This document shows, piece after piece, positions 26,049 through 33,580 of a DNA stretch of 64,000 nt; position 1 is the first letter of the stretch, and each line of letters begins with the position of its first letter. The notes beneath the pieces were generated by a model, which was given only the letters and a program-made list of their open reading frames with translations, did not search any database and had not been told where the DNA came from. Position numbers and translations under genes: made by a program. The DNA comes from Lentibacillus saliphilus. GTDB taxonomy: Bacteria > Bacillota > Bacilli > Bacillales > Amphibacillaceae. The stretch is taken from contig NZ_JABJXD010000003.1 of the NCBI RefSeq assembly GCF_019093865.1, forward strand, positions 62,001 through 126,000, read 5' to 3'.

Positions 26049-26084
26049 TGATAAAGATTATCAAAGGTTGCGCCTGGATGCAAA
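26049..26084 (-). promoter_or_regulatory. sodA promoter overlapped by a Fur-box-like palindrome
   Basis: TGATAAAGATTATCA (26049-26063) differs from the B. subtilis 15-base Fur box TGATAATNATTATCA at one position. On the minus strand it covers a -10 GATAAT (26057-26062), spaced 16 bases from TTTGCA (26079-26084). This geometry suits iron-dependent repression of sodA. It is a sequence match only. Confidence 0.65.
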
Positions 26085-26159
26085 CATATTGCACTGTTGC
26101 CCTAGTACAAACGTCGTTTTGATTCTATTTCCTTTTTCGTTTTCATTAAATACATAACA

Positions 26160-26186
26160 AAAAAACAAGCTACTATGCTTGTTTGA
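26160..26186 (-). terminator. Terminator of the tRNA operon
   Basis: Stem AAACAAGC/GCTTGTTT with a 6-base loop and TTTTTTT on the minus strand, directly after tRNA-Phe. Confidence 0.92.
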
Positions 26187-26189
26187 AAA

Positions 26190-26265
26190 TGGTGGCTCGG
26201 GACGGAATCGAACCGCCGACACAAGGATTTTCAGTCCTTTGCTCTACCGACTGAGCTACCGAGCC
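26190..26265 (-). tRNA. tRNA-Phe (GAA)
   Basis: A 76-base cloverleaf with acceptor GGCTCGG, D-arm TAGCTCAGTCGGTAGAG, anticodon GAA in ACTGAAAAT, T-loop TTCGATT and encoded CCA. It is the last tRNA of the operon, just before the terminator. Confidence 0.97.
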
Positions 26266-26421
26266 ATATTATAAAGTTATCGTAATAAATTGTTTCGCAT
26301 CTTATTAAGGTGTCGATGTTATATCATCGAAGCATTGTGCTCGTCGTGTTGCAAGTGTATCAGCGATGACGCACGACTCGCAAGCCTACAACCCGAGGCA
26401 TTTACTTCGAGGTTTACGGCT

Positions 26422-26465
26422 CTCTACCGACTGAGCTACCGAGCCATATTATAAAGTTATCGTAA
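26422..26465 (-). repeat. Duplicated 5' fragment of tRNA-Phe with its upstream flank
   Basis: A 44-base block identical to 26242-26285 comprises the first 24 bases of tRNA-Phe (acceptor strand and D-arm) and the 20 bases in front of it. The copy continues into unrelated sequence, so it is a pseudo-tRNA 5' fragment. The two copies are direct repeats 180 bases apart, enclosing 136 unique bases. Confidence 0.95.
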
Positions 26466-26498
26466 GGCACTGTACTTAAACAAAATGAAATATGTAAA

Positions 26499-26591
26499 TG
26501 GAGGAGGTAGAGGGATTCGAACCCCCGCGCGGTTTGACCCGCCTGTCGGTTTTCAAGACCGATCCCTTCAGCCAGACTTGGGTATACCTCC
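26499..26591 (-). tRNA. tRNA-Ser (TGA)
   Basis: A 93-base class II tRNA with a long variable arm, anticodon TGA in CTTGAAAACC, acceptor GGAGGTA/TACCTCC and encoded CCA. The discriminator base (73) reads T, where bacterial tRNA-Ser normally has G. Confidence 0.95.
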
Positions 26592-26601
26592 GAGCTTTGA
26601 A

Positions 26602-26678
26602 TGGTGGACCCTGCAGGACTCGAACCTGCGACCGATCGGTTATGAGCCGATAGCTCTAACCAACTGAGCTAAGGGTCC
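26602..26678 (-). tRNA. tRNA-Ile2 (CAT, presumed lysidine-modified)
   Basis: A 77-base tRNA with anticodon CAT in CTCATAA, acceptor GGACCC and A73-CCA. The GGACC acceptor is that of the Ile2 species whose C34 is converted to lysidine by TilS, not of elongator or initiator Met. Its anticodon and T arms are nearly identical to the neighbouring tRNA-Asn. Confidence 0.82.
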
Positions 26679-26692
26679 GTCAAAGTGATTTA

Positions 26693-26768
26693 TGGGGCGA
26701 CCGGTGGGAATTGAACCCACGAATGCCGGAGCCACAATCCGGTGCGTTAACCCCTTCGCCACGACCGC
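26693..26768 (-). tRNA. tRNA-His (GTG)
   Basis: A 76-base tRNA with anticodon GTG in TTGTGGC, C73 and encoded CCA. A G precedes position 1 in the genome and can serve as the G-1 needed by HisRS. Confidence 0.95.
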
Positions 26769-26785
26769 CATAAAACATATTAAAT

Positions 26786-26862
26786 TGGTAGCGGCGGAGG
26801 GGATCGAACCCACGACCTCACGGGTATGAACCGTACGCTCTCGCCAGCTGAGCTACGCCGCC
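26786..26862 (-). tRNA. tRNA-Met, elongator (CAT)
   Basis: A 77-base tRNA with anticodon CAT in GTTCATACC, acceptor GGCGGCG and A73-CCA, matching the Bacillus elongator Met type. The T stem GTGGG/CCCTC has a U-U mismatch at 50-64. Confidence 0.93.
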
Positions 26863-26865
26863 ACA

Positions 26866-26940
26866 TGGCTCCACAGGCAGGATTCGAACCTGCGACCGAT
26901 CGGTTAACAGCCGATAGCTCTACCACTGAGCTACTGTGGA
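26866..26940 (-). tRNA. tRNA-Asn (GTT)
   Basis: A 75-base tRNA with anticodon GTT in CTGTTAACC, acceptor TCCACAG, G73 and encoded CCA. It is the first tRNA of the operon. Confidence 0.96.
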
Positions 26941-27015
26941 ATAAAATTAATTATAACTTTATCTATTTAAAATTAAGGTATTTGTACGTTGTATGCATTA
27001 ACAGCGACGAAATAT

Positions 27016-27044
27016 AATTTACCATGTTCTGTACAATATGTCAA
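27016..27044 (-). promoter_or_regulatory. Sigma-A promoter of the tRNA operon
   Basis: On the minus strand a perfect TTGACA (27039-27044), a 17-base spacer and TAAATT (27016-27021) lie 75 bases before tRNA-Asn. Positions 26941-27186 otherwise hold no gene that I can see. Confidence 0.82.
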
Positions 27045-27186
27045 TAACATTTCGCTATTTTTTAAAAAGCTGTTTGTTTAGAAGCTGATCGTCTGTTCTT
27101 TGAAAAACACATCAAGTTAGCAACATAAAAGTGACAGACAACAGTATTGATAATAGCATATGTTTCGATATTAATCAACAATTTTC

Positions 27187-27224
27187 GCAAAAAAAGTGTG
27201 TATGGATATTTATTCCATACACAC
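27187..27224 (-). terminator. Terminator after the Na/Pi cotransporter gene
   Basis: An 11-bp stem GTGTGTATGGA/TCCATACACAC with TTTTTTT on the minus strand. Confidence 0.93.
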
Positions 27225-27232
27225 CTCCTGCT

Positions 27233-28867
27233 TTATAATGATGACTCGCCCAATACCTCTTCAGCAATATTAACAGCATGATCTCCAATACGTTCGAGAT
27301 TACTTAGGATATCAACAAACACGATACCTGCTGATGCACTGCATTTGCCTTCATTAACACGAATAATATGCTTCTTGCGATACGTGCGTTCCATTCTATC
27401 GATCTGATCTTCTTTTTGAACGACCGCTAAAGCTTGTTCCCGGTCTTCTGATTCAAATGCTTTGATTGCTTGTTTTACAGTTAATATCGTTAGGTCAAAC
27501 ATGTTATTGAGATCTTCCTGTGCTTGTTCTGTAATAGCAACTTTATTTGAAATTTGATAATCAATGAGTTCAATAATATTCTCAAAATGGTCACCCATTC
27601 GCTCAATGTCACGAACAGTATCCATTAAATTTGTATGTGTTCCACTTTCTTGTTCAGACATCGACCGACTCGATATTTCAACAAGATAATTCGTGATTTC
27701 ACGGTCTAAATTGTTCAACGCACCCTCAACTTGCATCGCGACTTCAGAATGCTTTTGTAGGTGTGTCCCTAAATAATTTTGTGTTTCTTCCATACCTTTC
27801 GAGGCATACTCTCCCATGCGAACAATTTCTGACTTGGCTTGTCCAAGAGCAACTGAAGGAGATTGTTGAATGAATATCGGATCTAGATGTTTCGGTTTAT
27901 ATTCAATAATAACATCTTGACCAGGGATCAATTTCGTAGCCAACCATGCAAGTCCAGCAATAAACGGAAATTGAATAATTGTATTAGCAATATTAAAGCT
28001 CCCGTGTGCAAACGCAATTGTCATTTCTGGGTTAAGGTTAAACTGGCCTTGAAGCAGAACGACAAATTGAGTAAATAACCCAAGCAATAGTAAGAACACA
28101 GTTGAACCAACTAAATTGAAAACAACATGGGTTAAAGCAGCACGTTTAGCAGCAACAGATGCCCCAATAGCAGCCAGGATAGCTGTAATCGTCGTGCCAA
28201 GGTTATCTCCAAACAAAACAGGAATAGCAGCTTGAAGCTCAATTGCACCCTCAGAATACAAACCTTGCAATATCCCGATTGTTGCTGACGAACTTTGAAC
28301 GATGAGGGTAAATACAGTACCAATTAATACACCTAAAATAGGCTGATCACTCATACGCACTGTTAGTTCTTGGAAAACTTCAAGGCTTCTTAAAGGTGAC
28401 ATGCCACTACTCATAAGTTCTAAACCAAAAAACAACGACCCAAAGCCAAATATTGTTTGACCTAAGGCGTTAACTTTTTTGTGTTTAAAAAAGAACAGCA
28501 ACATTGCTCCCGCAGCCATGATTGGCAAAGCATATTCCCCTATGTCAATTCCGATAATAAATGCCGTTACAGTTGTACCGATATTGGCACCCATAATAAC
28601 ACCTATCGCTTGTCGCAATGACATAAATCCTGCATTAACCAATCCAACTGTTAATACTGTCGTACCAGAACTACTTTGAATGAGAATTGTCACTACGATA
28701 CCTGCTAAAACACCTAACAGAGGATTACTTGTGAACCTGTCCAAAATATTTCGAAGCCGATCACCGGCCGATTTTTGCAATCCTTCACCCATATATTTAA
28801 TACCGAGAAGAAAAATACCTAAACCACCAATAAAATCAAATAATAACGATTGTAAATCTAATTCCAA
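27233..28867 (-). CDS. Na/Pi cotransporter family protein with PhoU-like domain
   Basis: This 544-residue protein has an N-terminal membrane domain with the inverted repeat of the NptA/SLC34 family, GIVVTILIQSSSGTTVLTVG near 58 and IGTVFTLIVQSSSATIGILQ near 180. The QSSS motifs bind phosphate and sodium. The C-terminal part (about 330-540) is a helical PhoU-like domain (MGEYASKGMEE, MDTVRDIERMGDHFENI, ILSNLERIGDHAVNIAEEV). It probably imports phosphate or balances it with sodium. The start is TTG with GAAGGGACGG upstream. Confidence 0.9.
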   Translation of the reverse strand: MELDLQSLLFDFIGGLGIFLLGIKYMGEGLQKSAGDRLRNILDRFTSNPLLGVLAGIVVTILIQSSSGTTVLTVGLVNAGFMSLRQAIGVIMGANIGTTVTAFIIGIDIGEYALPIMAAGAMLLFFFKHKKVNALGQTIFGFGSLFFGLELMSSGMSPLRSLEVFQELTVRMSDQPILGVLIGTVFTLIVQSSSATIGILQGLYSEGAIELQAAIPVLFGDNLGTTITAILAAIGASVAAKRAALTHVVFNLVGSTVFLLLLGLFTQFVVLLQGQFNLNPEMTIAFAHGSFNIANTIIQFPFIAGLAWLATKLIPGQDVIIEYKPKHLDPIFIQQSPSVALGQAKSEIVRMGEYASKGMEETQNYLGTHLQKHSEVAMQVEGALNNLDREITNYLVEISSRSMSEQESGTHTNLMDTVRDIERMGDHFENIIELIDYQISNKVAITEQAQEDLNNMFDLTILTVKQAIKAFESEDREQALAVVQKEDQIDRMERTYRKKHIIRVNEGKCSASAGIVFVDILSNLERIGDHAVNIAEEVLGESSL

Positions 28868-28917
28868 AGGTTATCCGTCCCTTCGATGTGTTATAAACCA
28901 TTGTCGATCCGTGTTTA

Positions 28918-28946
28918 ATCATGTATGATCTTTTCTGTTTTGTAAA
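28918..28946 (-). promoter_or_regulatory. Probable promoter of the Na/Pi cotransporter gene
   Basis: On the minus strand TTTACA (28941-28946), 17 bases and CATGAT (28918-28923). Confidence 0.6.
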
Positions 28947-29094
28947 GGTCTTATCGAGAATTTTAACATGTTCTTTACAATTGCCTCAAAAACCGTTTGT
29001 CCGTGGATAAAACCCAACTCCACTTAGAGCCTTATACGATTTAAAATGGTTTAACGTTTGATCGTAACGTGTATTCGTTCACATTATTGTTAAA

Positions 29095-29127
29095 TAAAAA
29101 GACCGTTGCAGTTATTCTGTAACGGTC
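29095..29127 (-). terminator. Terminator after the nfeD-like gene
   Basis: Stem GACCGTTGCAG/CTGTAACGGTC with one mismatch, followed on the minus strand by TTTTTATTT. Confidence 0.9.
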
Positions 29128-29172
29128 CTTCCAGACTATACGGTTCATACATTTATAAATTTGAATTTATAA

Positions 29173-29811
29173 TCAAGCTTCATCAGTCAATGGAACGACC
29201 TTTAGTCCTGTTCCGTCAACTTGAATAACCTTTACATGCGTGTCTTTCGAGATCCATTGACCGGTTGATACAGCGCTATAGTCTTTATGTTCAATTCGAA
29301 CAGTTCCAACAGGACGCAAATCACTCAGGGTGATTCCCGTTTTATGAAGCAGAGCACCATACTCATCCGTCATCGTATTATAACCCGCATCACCTGTTAA
29401 TCGATCCATTAATGTGATTTTAGTCCACATATCACGGCGTTTAAACACCTTCAAAAATATTAATGAAGACAAACCACCAATTAACACACCTGCAATTGCA
29501 TATAATCCTGAGCCAAAGGTAGGGGCTGCGATGGCCACAGATGTTAACATACATGCTGCTCCAATCACACCTAGCGTTCCATCATTTAATAATTTTCCAT
29601 CAATAACAATGAGTAATATTCCAGAAAAATAAATAATAAGCATGAGTATAAGCGAGCTTGTTTCAAGCGCAACAGTAAAATAAACAGTCATAAAGCCGAT
29701 GCCTAAAATCGCAAATATTCCCCTTGCATTAACGAGTATTTCACCAATTAAAAACAAGGTACCTAAACCTGTCATTACAAGAGCAATCCATTCCGATGTG
29801 AGCATATTCAT
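29173..29811 (-). CDS. NfeD family membrane protein (short form)
   Basis: This 212-residue protein has four to five hydrophobic helices (about 8-130) and a C-terminal OB-fold NfeD domain (LSDLRPVGTVRIEHKDYSAVSTGQWISKDTHVKVIQVDGTGLKVVP). It lacks the ClpP-like protease domain of the long NfeD at 53.4-54.7 kb. NfeD proteins usually accompany a flotillin or stomatin; here none is adjacent. GGAGAGGATC lies ahead of the ATG. Confidence 0.87.
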   Translation of the reverse strand: MNMLTSEWIALVMTGLGTLFLIGEILVNARGIFAILGIGFMTVYFTVALETSSLILMLIIYFSGILLIVIDGKLLNDGTLGVIGAACMLTSVAIAAPTFGSGLYAIAGVLIGGLSSLIFLKVFKRRDMWTKITLMDRLTGDAGYNTMTDEYGALLHKTGITLSDLRPVGTVRIEHKDYSAVSTGQWISKDTHVKVIQVDGTGLKVVPLTDEA

Positions 29812-29880
29812 ATTGATCCTCTCCTCTTAAAGATACATACGCATTTATACGACTTAATGTTTCATAAATGAGGTGGTAAA

Positions 29881-30213
29881 ATGGGGCAATTTATAAAACG
29901 CATGACAGTTTATGTATTTCTATATTTACTTGTCACGAGCGTGTACCATGACATCACAACTGGGACAGGCTTTGAACAAAATACGACAGAACCATCCTCC
30001 CCGTCTTCGAGCACGATCGATGACCAATCTGTTGTTAAAGTCAAAATTCGCCCAGGCGATACGGTATTATCGATTATGGAACAGATCCATTCAGATAGCA
30101 ATAAAATTGAAATTGATACAATAATAGAAGACTTTCGCAAGCTGAATCCGAAAGCAGATCCATATCACCTTAAAGTAGGTAACGTTTACTATTTCCCAAC
30201 CAATATAAAGTAA
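29881..30213 (+). CDS. yqfZ: LysM-type protein YqfZ
   Basis: This 110-residue protein has an N-terminal membrane segment (MTVYVFLYLLVTSVY, about 8-22), a Ser/Thr-rich linker, and a LysM-like domain (VKVKIRPGDTVLSIMEQIHS to LKVGNVYYFPTNIK). The domain should bind peptidoglycan outside the membrane. It resembles B. subtilis YqfZ in size and layout. It is divergent from the nfeD-like gene. In B. subtilis, from memory, ispG lies between yqfZ and yqfX; it is absent here. Confidence 0.8.
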   Translation: MGQFIKRMTVYVFLYLLVTSVYHDITTGTGFEQNTTEPSSPSSSTIDDQSVVKVKIRPGDTVLSIMEQIHSDSNKIEIDTIIEDFRKLNPKADPYHLKVGNVYYFPTNIK

Positions 30214-30272
30214 TGTTCCCGACACATTTCATCATATCATACCAATTAACTTCCAGCTTCATTATCGTTACA

Positions 30273-30296
30273 AAAAAAGACTGACATGTGTCAGTC
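30273..30296 (-). terminator. Terminator after yqfX
   Basis: Stem GACTGA/TCAGTC extended by a self-complementary CATG loop, followed on the minus strand by TTTTTTTG. Confidence 0.85.
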
Positions 30297-30306
30297 AATG
30301 TTAAAT

Positions 30307-30714
30307 CTATACAAATGGAAGAATAAACAACGTAATAATAATTGAAGCAGCGCCAGTTATAATCGCTGTGTTGCCTAACGTATCTGTATGCCGCGTACGA
30401 GCAACAAAACCCAATATGATGCCACCAGTCCCTAATATTATGGGCATCATAAAGTATGATAGGACTGCTAACGTCAAGGCAAGCCACCCAACTGCACTAC
30501 TTGCTTTGGTCTGCTCCTCTTCACTATCGCGATGCGTTTCTCTCTCCCCCTGAAAAGCATGTGTCGAAAGTTCACTGGCTATTTCTTCTTGACGAGAACT
30601 ATTTGCTTCTAGCGGGGCAGATGGTGGACCTTGTATATCAGAAGTTAAATCATCATAGGTTCTAGTTTCTGATGCTTTATCCTCAAAAGAACGGCTATTT
30701 CGTTCATGAACCAA
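30307..30714 (-). CDS. yqfX: YqfX family membrane protein
   Basis: This 135-residue protein has a polar, acidic N-terminal half (residues 1-72) and two hydrophobic helices (about 75-105 and 113-134) joined by RTRHTDTLGN. It resembles YqfX and other DUF4190-like small membrane proteins. Its function is unknown. The polar half is probably cytoplasmic. AGGAAGGAG precedes the ATG. It is divergent from yqfT. Confidence 0.75.
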   Translation of the reverse strand: MVHERNSRSFEDKASETRTYDDLTSDIQGPPSAPLEANSSRQEEIASELSTHAFQGERETHRDSEEEQTKASSAVGWLALTLAVLSYFMMPIILGTGGIILGFVARTRHTDTLGNTAIITGAASIIITLFILPFV

Positions 30715-30950
30715 GAGAAAAACTCCTTCCTTTCATTGTCGTGCACCCTTAGTTTATGGAGTATCACCTTATTCATGTGGCGACAAATTAACCATCAACT
30801 GTCAACGTTTGGTAAACACAACATATAATAATAAGCGAGTCTTTCTTTTACAAATAGTAAGCTGACATCTTGACGTTGGATACAATGAAAAGATTCATCA
30901 TTAAGCCGGTTTAATATTAACCGACATCATCAAATTTATGGGGGATTATC

Positions 30951-31235
30951 ATGAACGATTTTTTAAAAACGTTGATTATGAAAAAAATTAAGTCGCTTAC
31001 TGTTAGTGACCTGCTAGCTTACAGTCGAGAATACGGATTTAATATTTCGCCTGATGAAGCCAAGCAAATTGTATCATATTTACGCACGCAAACAATTGAT
31101 CCTTTTAATTCCAAACAACGTAAAAAGTTATTTAAAGATCTAGCAGCGATTACCGATGCACAAACTGCCCAAAAAGCAGAAACCCTTTTCAAAACCATTA
31201 TAAAAACATATGGCGTTGACCATATGTTTTCATAA
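30951..31235 (+). CDS. yqfT: DUF2624 family protein (YqfT)
   Basis: This 94-residue helical soluble protein (MNDFLKTLIMKKIKSLTVSDL to KTYGVDHMF) matches DUF2624/YqfT. The function is unknown. GGGGG lies 6 bases before the ATG. It converges on nfo, as in B. subtilis, without an obvious terminator in the 67-base gap. Confidence 0.85.
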   Translation: MNDFLKTLIMKKIKSLTVSDLLAYSREYGFNISPDEAKQIVSYLRTQTIDPFNSKQRKKLFKDLAAITDAQTAQKAETLFKTIIKTYGVDHMFS

Positions 31236-31302
31236 TGCCATGTATGTTTGAATGCCTCTGATTTTGCATAAATATGTTAACAGCGGCAAATATACCGTGT
31301 TA

Positions 31303-32193
31303 TCACTGGGTCATTATTTTATCCTTGAGATCTGGAATAAACGTACCGTCCTTGAGCATGCTAATTTCGAATTTATAGGGCGGTTTTTTATTCTTTTTAT
31401 CTGTCCCAACATAAGGTGTTTCTAAAACTTTTGGTAAATCCGCAAGCTGTGGATGGGTGACGACCTTATGAAGTGCATCAAAGCCGATAAAGCCACATCC
31501 AATATTTTCATGTCGATCTTTTTGAGCACCTTGTTCATTTTTACTGTCATTAACATGAATAACCTTTAAACGATCGATCCCAATTATTTTGTCAAATTCA
31601 TTTAGGACACCATCAAAATCATCTTTAACCGCATAGCCTGCATCATGAATATGACACGTATCAAGACAAATTGAAAGCCGGTCATTATAAGTCACACCGT
31701 CAATAATGTGTGCCAATTCATCAAAAGACCGGCCGATTTCTGTACCTTTACCAGCCATCGTCTCTAAAGCAATTTGGACTCCGCTATTTTGATCTAGAAC
31801 TTCGTTTAATCCTTCAATAATTTTGGCGATCCCTTTTTCAACACCGCCACCAACATGTGCCCCAGGATGAAGAACGATTTGTTTAGCACCAAGCGCTGCT
31901 GTACGTTCAATTTCGTTCCTTAGAAAATCAACTCCGAGTTCGAAGGTTGCTGGCTTTGTTGAATTGCCGATATTAATGATATATGGTGCGTGGACGACAA
32001 TTTCCTCAATACCATTTTCCCTCATATGAGCTTGACCATTTTCAATATTTAATTCTTCAATTGGTTTTCTTCTCGTATTTTGCGGAGCACCCGTATATAT
32101 CATAAATACATTACCATTATATGATACGGCTTCCTCACTTGATGCGAGTAGCATTTTTTTACCACTCATTGATACGTGAGATCCGAGTTTCAT
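31303..32193 (-). CDS. nfo: Deoxyribonuclease IV (AP endonuclease Nfo)
   Basis: This 296-residue TIM-barrel enzyme cleaves DNA 5' of abasic sites and helps repair spore DNA. Metal ligands are visible: His in [10 protein letters not shown] near 108, Glu in [10 protein letters not shown] near 146, Asp/His in [14 protein letters not shown] near 175-183, His in [10 protein letters not shown], and DRHENIG. The B. subtilis homologue is YqfS. AGAGGGGAC precedes the ATG. Confidence 0.96.
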   Translation of the reverse strand: MKLGSHVSMSGKKMLLASSEEAVSYNGNVFMIYTGAPQNTRRKPIEELNIENGQAHMRENGIEEIVVHAPYIINIGNSTKPATFELGVDFLRNEIERTAALGAKQIVLHPGAHVGGGVEKGIAKIIEGLNEVLDQNSGVQIALETMAGKGTEIGRSFDELAHIIDGVTYNDRLSICLDTCHIHDAGYAVKDDFDGVLNEFDKIIGIDRLKVIHVNDSKNEQGAQKDRHENIGCGFIGFDALHKVVTHPQLADLPKVLETPYVGTDKKNKKPPYKFEISMLKDGTFIPDLKDKIMTQ

Positions 32194-32235
32194 ATTTATG
32201 TCCCCTCTCCCCGGCCAATAAGCGACCGATTTACC

Positions 32236-33543
32236 TTACTTAAATTTATTTTTCTTAACAAGATTTTTTTTAATGCGTTCTTGTTGTTGTTTCATTTTTT
32301 TCTTATAGCCAGGCTTAACTTTTTTCGTCTTTTTCACACGCTTCCATGCCTCACGATCAACGTTTCGCTCTGATGGCTTGCGTTTTGATCTTAGGTTCCA
32401 AGGCTTCGCTTCAATCCATTGCCCATCTATTACGTCTGAGAACTCAAAGGTTAGGCCCTTTTGCTCGAGCTTTTCAATTAATTTAATATCTTCTTCACTA
32501 TACAAACTGACCGCTGTGCCTTCTAATCCAGCCCGAGCCGTTCTTCCAACTCTGTGTAAATAAAAACTGTCCTCTTTCGGCAATTGCGCGTTAATAATAT
32601 GACTAACACCTTTAATATCAATGCCCCTAGCAGCAAGATCTGTTGCAACCACATATTGATATTGTAGTTGCTGAATTTCCTTTAAACGTCGCTTGCGGGC
32701 TCTTGGTGCAAGTCCCCCGTGAATAACGCCTACATTAAGGCCATATTCAACAAGCTGAGCTGCAAGCTGATCTGCCTCATCCTTTCCATTCGTAAAAATA
32801 ATGGCTAAATAAGGATGTATCGCTTTAGAGATGTCAAAAATGACATCCGCTTCTTTCCTATGCCTTTTAGCAATTAAGCGATGCTCCATTTTTGTAGGTG
32901 CGATATAATCATCAAGCTTGACATGAACAGGATGCTTTAAATATTTTTTAAAGAAATGTTCCAGCTGGTTTGGAATCGTTGCTGAAAATACAAGAAGTTG
33001 AATGTTTGGATCAGCTCGTGTCAGTAATTTGTCCACTTCGTTCATAAGCCCCAACTCAGCCATCAGATCAGCTTCATCAATAACAAATGCTTGAGCAGAG
33101 TATATTGACAACACATTCTCCTCAACCAGATCGAGAATACGTCCCGGTGTTCCGACGATAATTTGCGGGATATTTTTAAGCTTATCAATCATCTTTTGCT
33201 TATCAGTTCCGCCGACAAGCAAACGTGATGTCCATTCTGATTCTTTTTGGGCTAACTGTATGATCAACTTTACTTGATCATGGATTTGCGTAGCAAGTTC
33301 ACGTGTAGGCGCGGTAATAACATACTGAACACCTGTTTTGCTTTCCTCTAACATATGAAATAAAGGTAGTAAAAACGCATGGGTCTTTCCCGAACCTGTA
33401 TGTGATTGTCCAATAACACTTTGATGCTTCATGACAGCTGGAATCACGCGCTGTTGAATGGGTGTTGGATGGGTGAATTTCAATTGATTGATGACATTCA
33501 GTAACTGTGGATCTATATTGAACTGTTCAAACGTTTCTGTCAT
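32236..33543 (-). CDS. cshB: DEAD-box RNA helicase CshB
   Basis: This 435-residue ATP-dependent RNA helicase acts in cold-shock and ribosome/RNA metabolism. Motifs are Q (FTHPTPIQQR), I (GSGKTHAF), Ia (PTRELA), II (VIDEADLM), III (FSATIP), V (ATDLAARGID) and VI (HRVGRTARAG). The C-terminal tail (about 370-435) is very rich in K and R, typical of RNA-binding extensions. The homologue is YqfR. It runs in the same direction as nfo with 42 bases between. Confidence 0.95.
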   Translation of the reverse strand: MTETFEQFNIDPQLLNVINQLKFTHPTPIQQRVIPAVMKHQSVIGQSHTGSGKTHAFLLPLFHMLEESKTGVQYVITAPTRELATQIHDQVKLIIQLAQKESEWTSRLLVGGTDKQKMIDKLKNIPQIIVGTPGRILDLVEENVLSIYSAQAFVIDEADLMAELGLMNEVDKLLTRADPNIQLLVFSATIPNQLEHFFKKYLKHPVHVKLDDYIAPTKMEHRLIAKRHRKEADVIFDISKAIHPYLAIIFTNGKDEADQLAAQLVEYGLNVGVIHGGLAPRARKRRLKEIQQLQYQYVVATDLAARGIDIKGVSHIINAQLPKEDSFYLHRVGRTARAGLEGTAVSLYSEEDIKLIEKLEQKGLTFEFSDVIDGQWIEAKPWNLRSKRKPSERNVDREAWKRVKKTKKVKPGYKKKMKQQQERIKKNLVKKNKFK

Positions 33544-33580
33544 AGTGGTGTACTCCTTTTATAAAAACTATCATAATTAA

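Larger units (their letters stand above)
28868..29172. other. Intergenic region between the Na/Pi gene and the nfeD-like gene
   Basis: These 305 bases contain the promoter of the Na/Pi gene (28918-28946) and the terminator of the nfeD-like gene (29095-29127). Nothing else is recognisable. Confidence 0.7.

Noticed and set aside
26190-26465. Attachment sites of an integrated element at tRNA-Phe
   Set aside because: The duplicated part is the 5' half and upstream flank, only 180 bases apart, with no integrase or cargo.
26485-26667. 60-residue plus-strand open frame with GGRGIRTPARF and DSNLRP
   Set aside because: It is the antisense of tRNA-Ser and tRNA-Ile2. This peptide pattern is a well-known artefact of translating tRNA genes.
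26826-27017. 63-residue plus-strand open frame across tRNA-Met and tRNA-Asn
   Set aside because: Same artefact; no ribosome site and it lies antisense to tRNAs.
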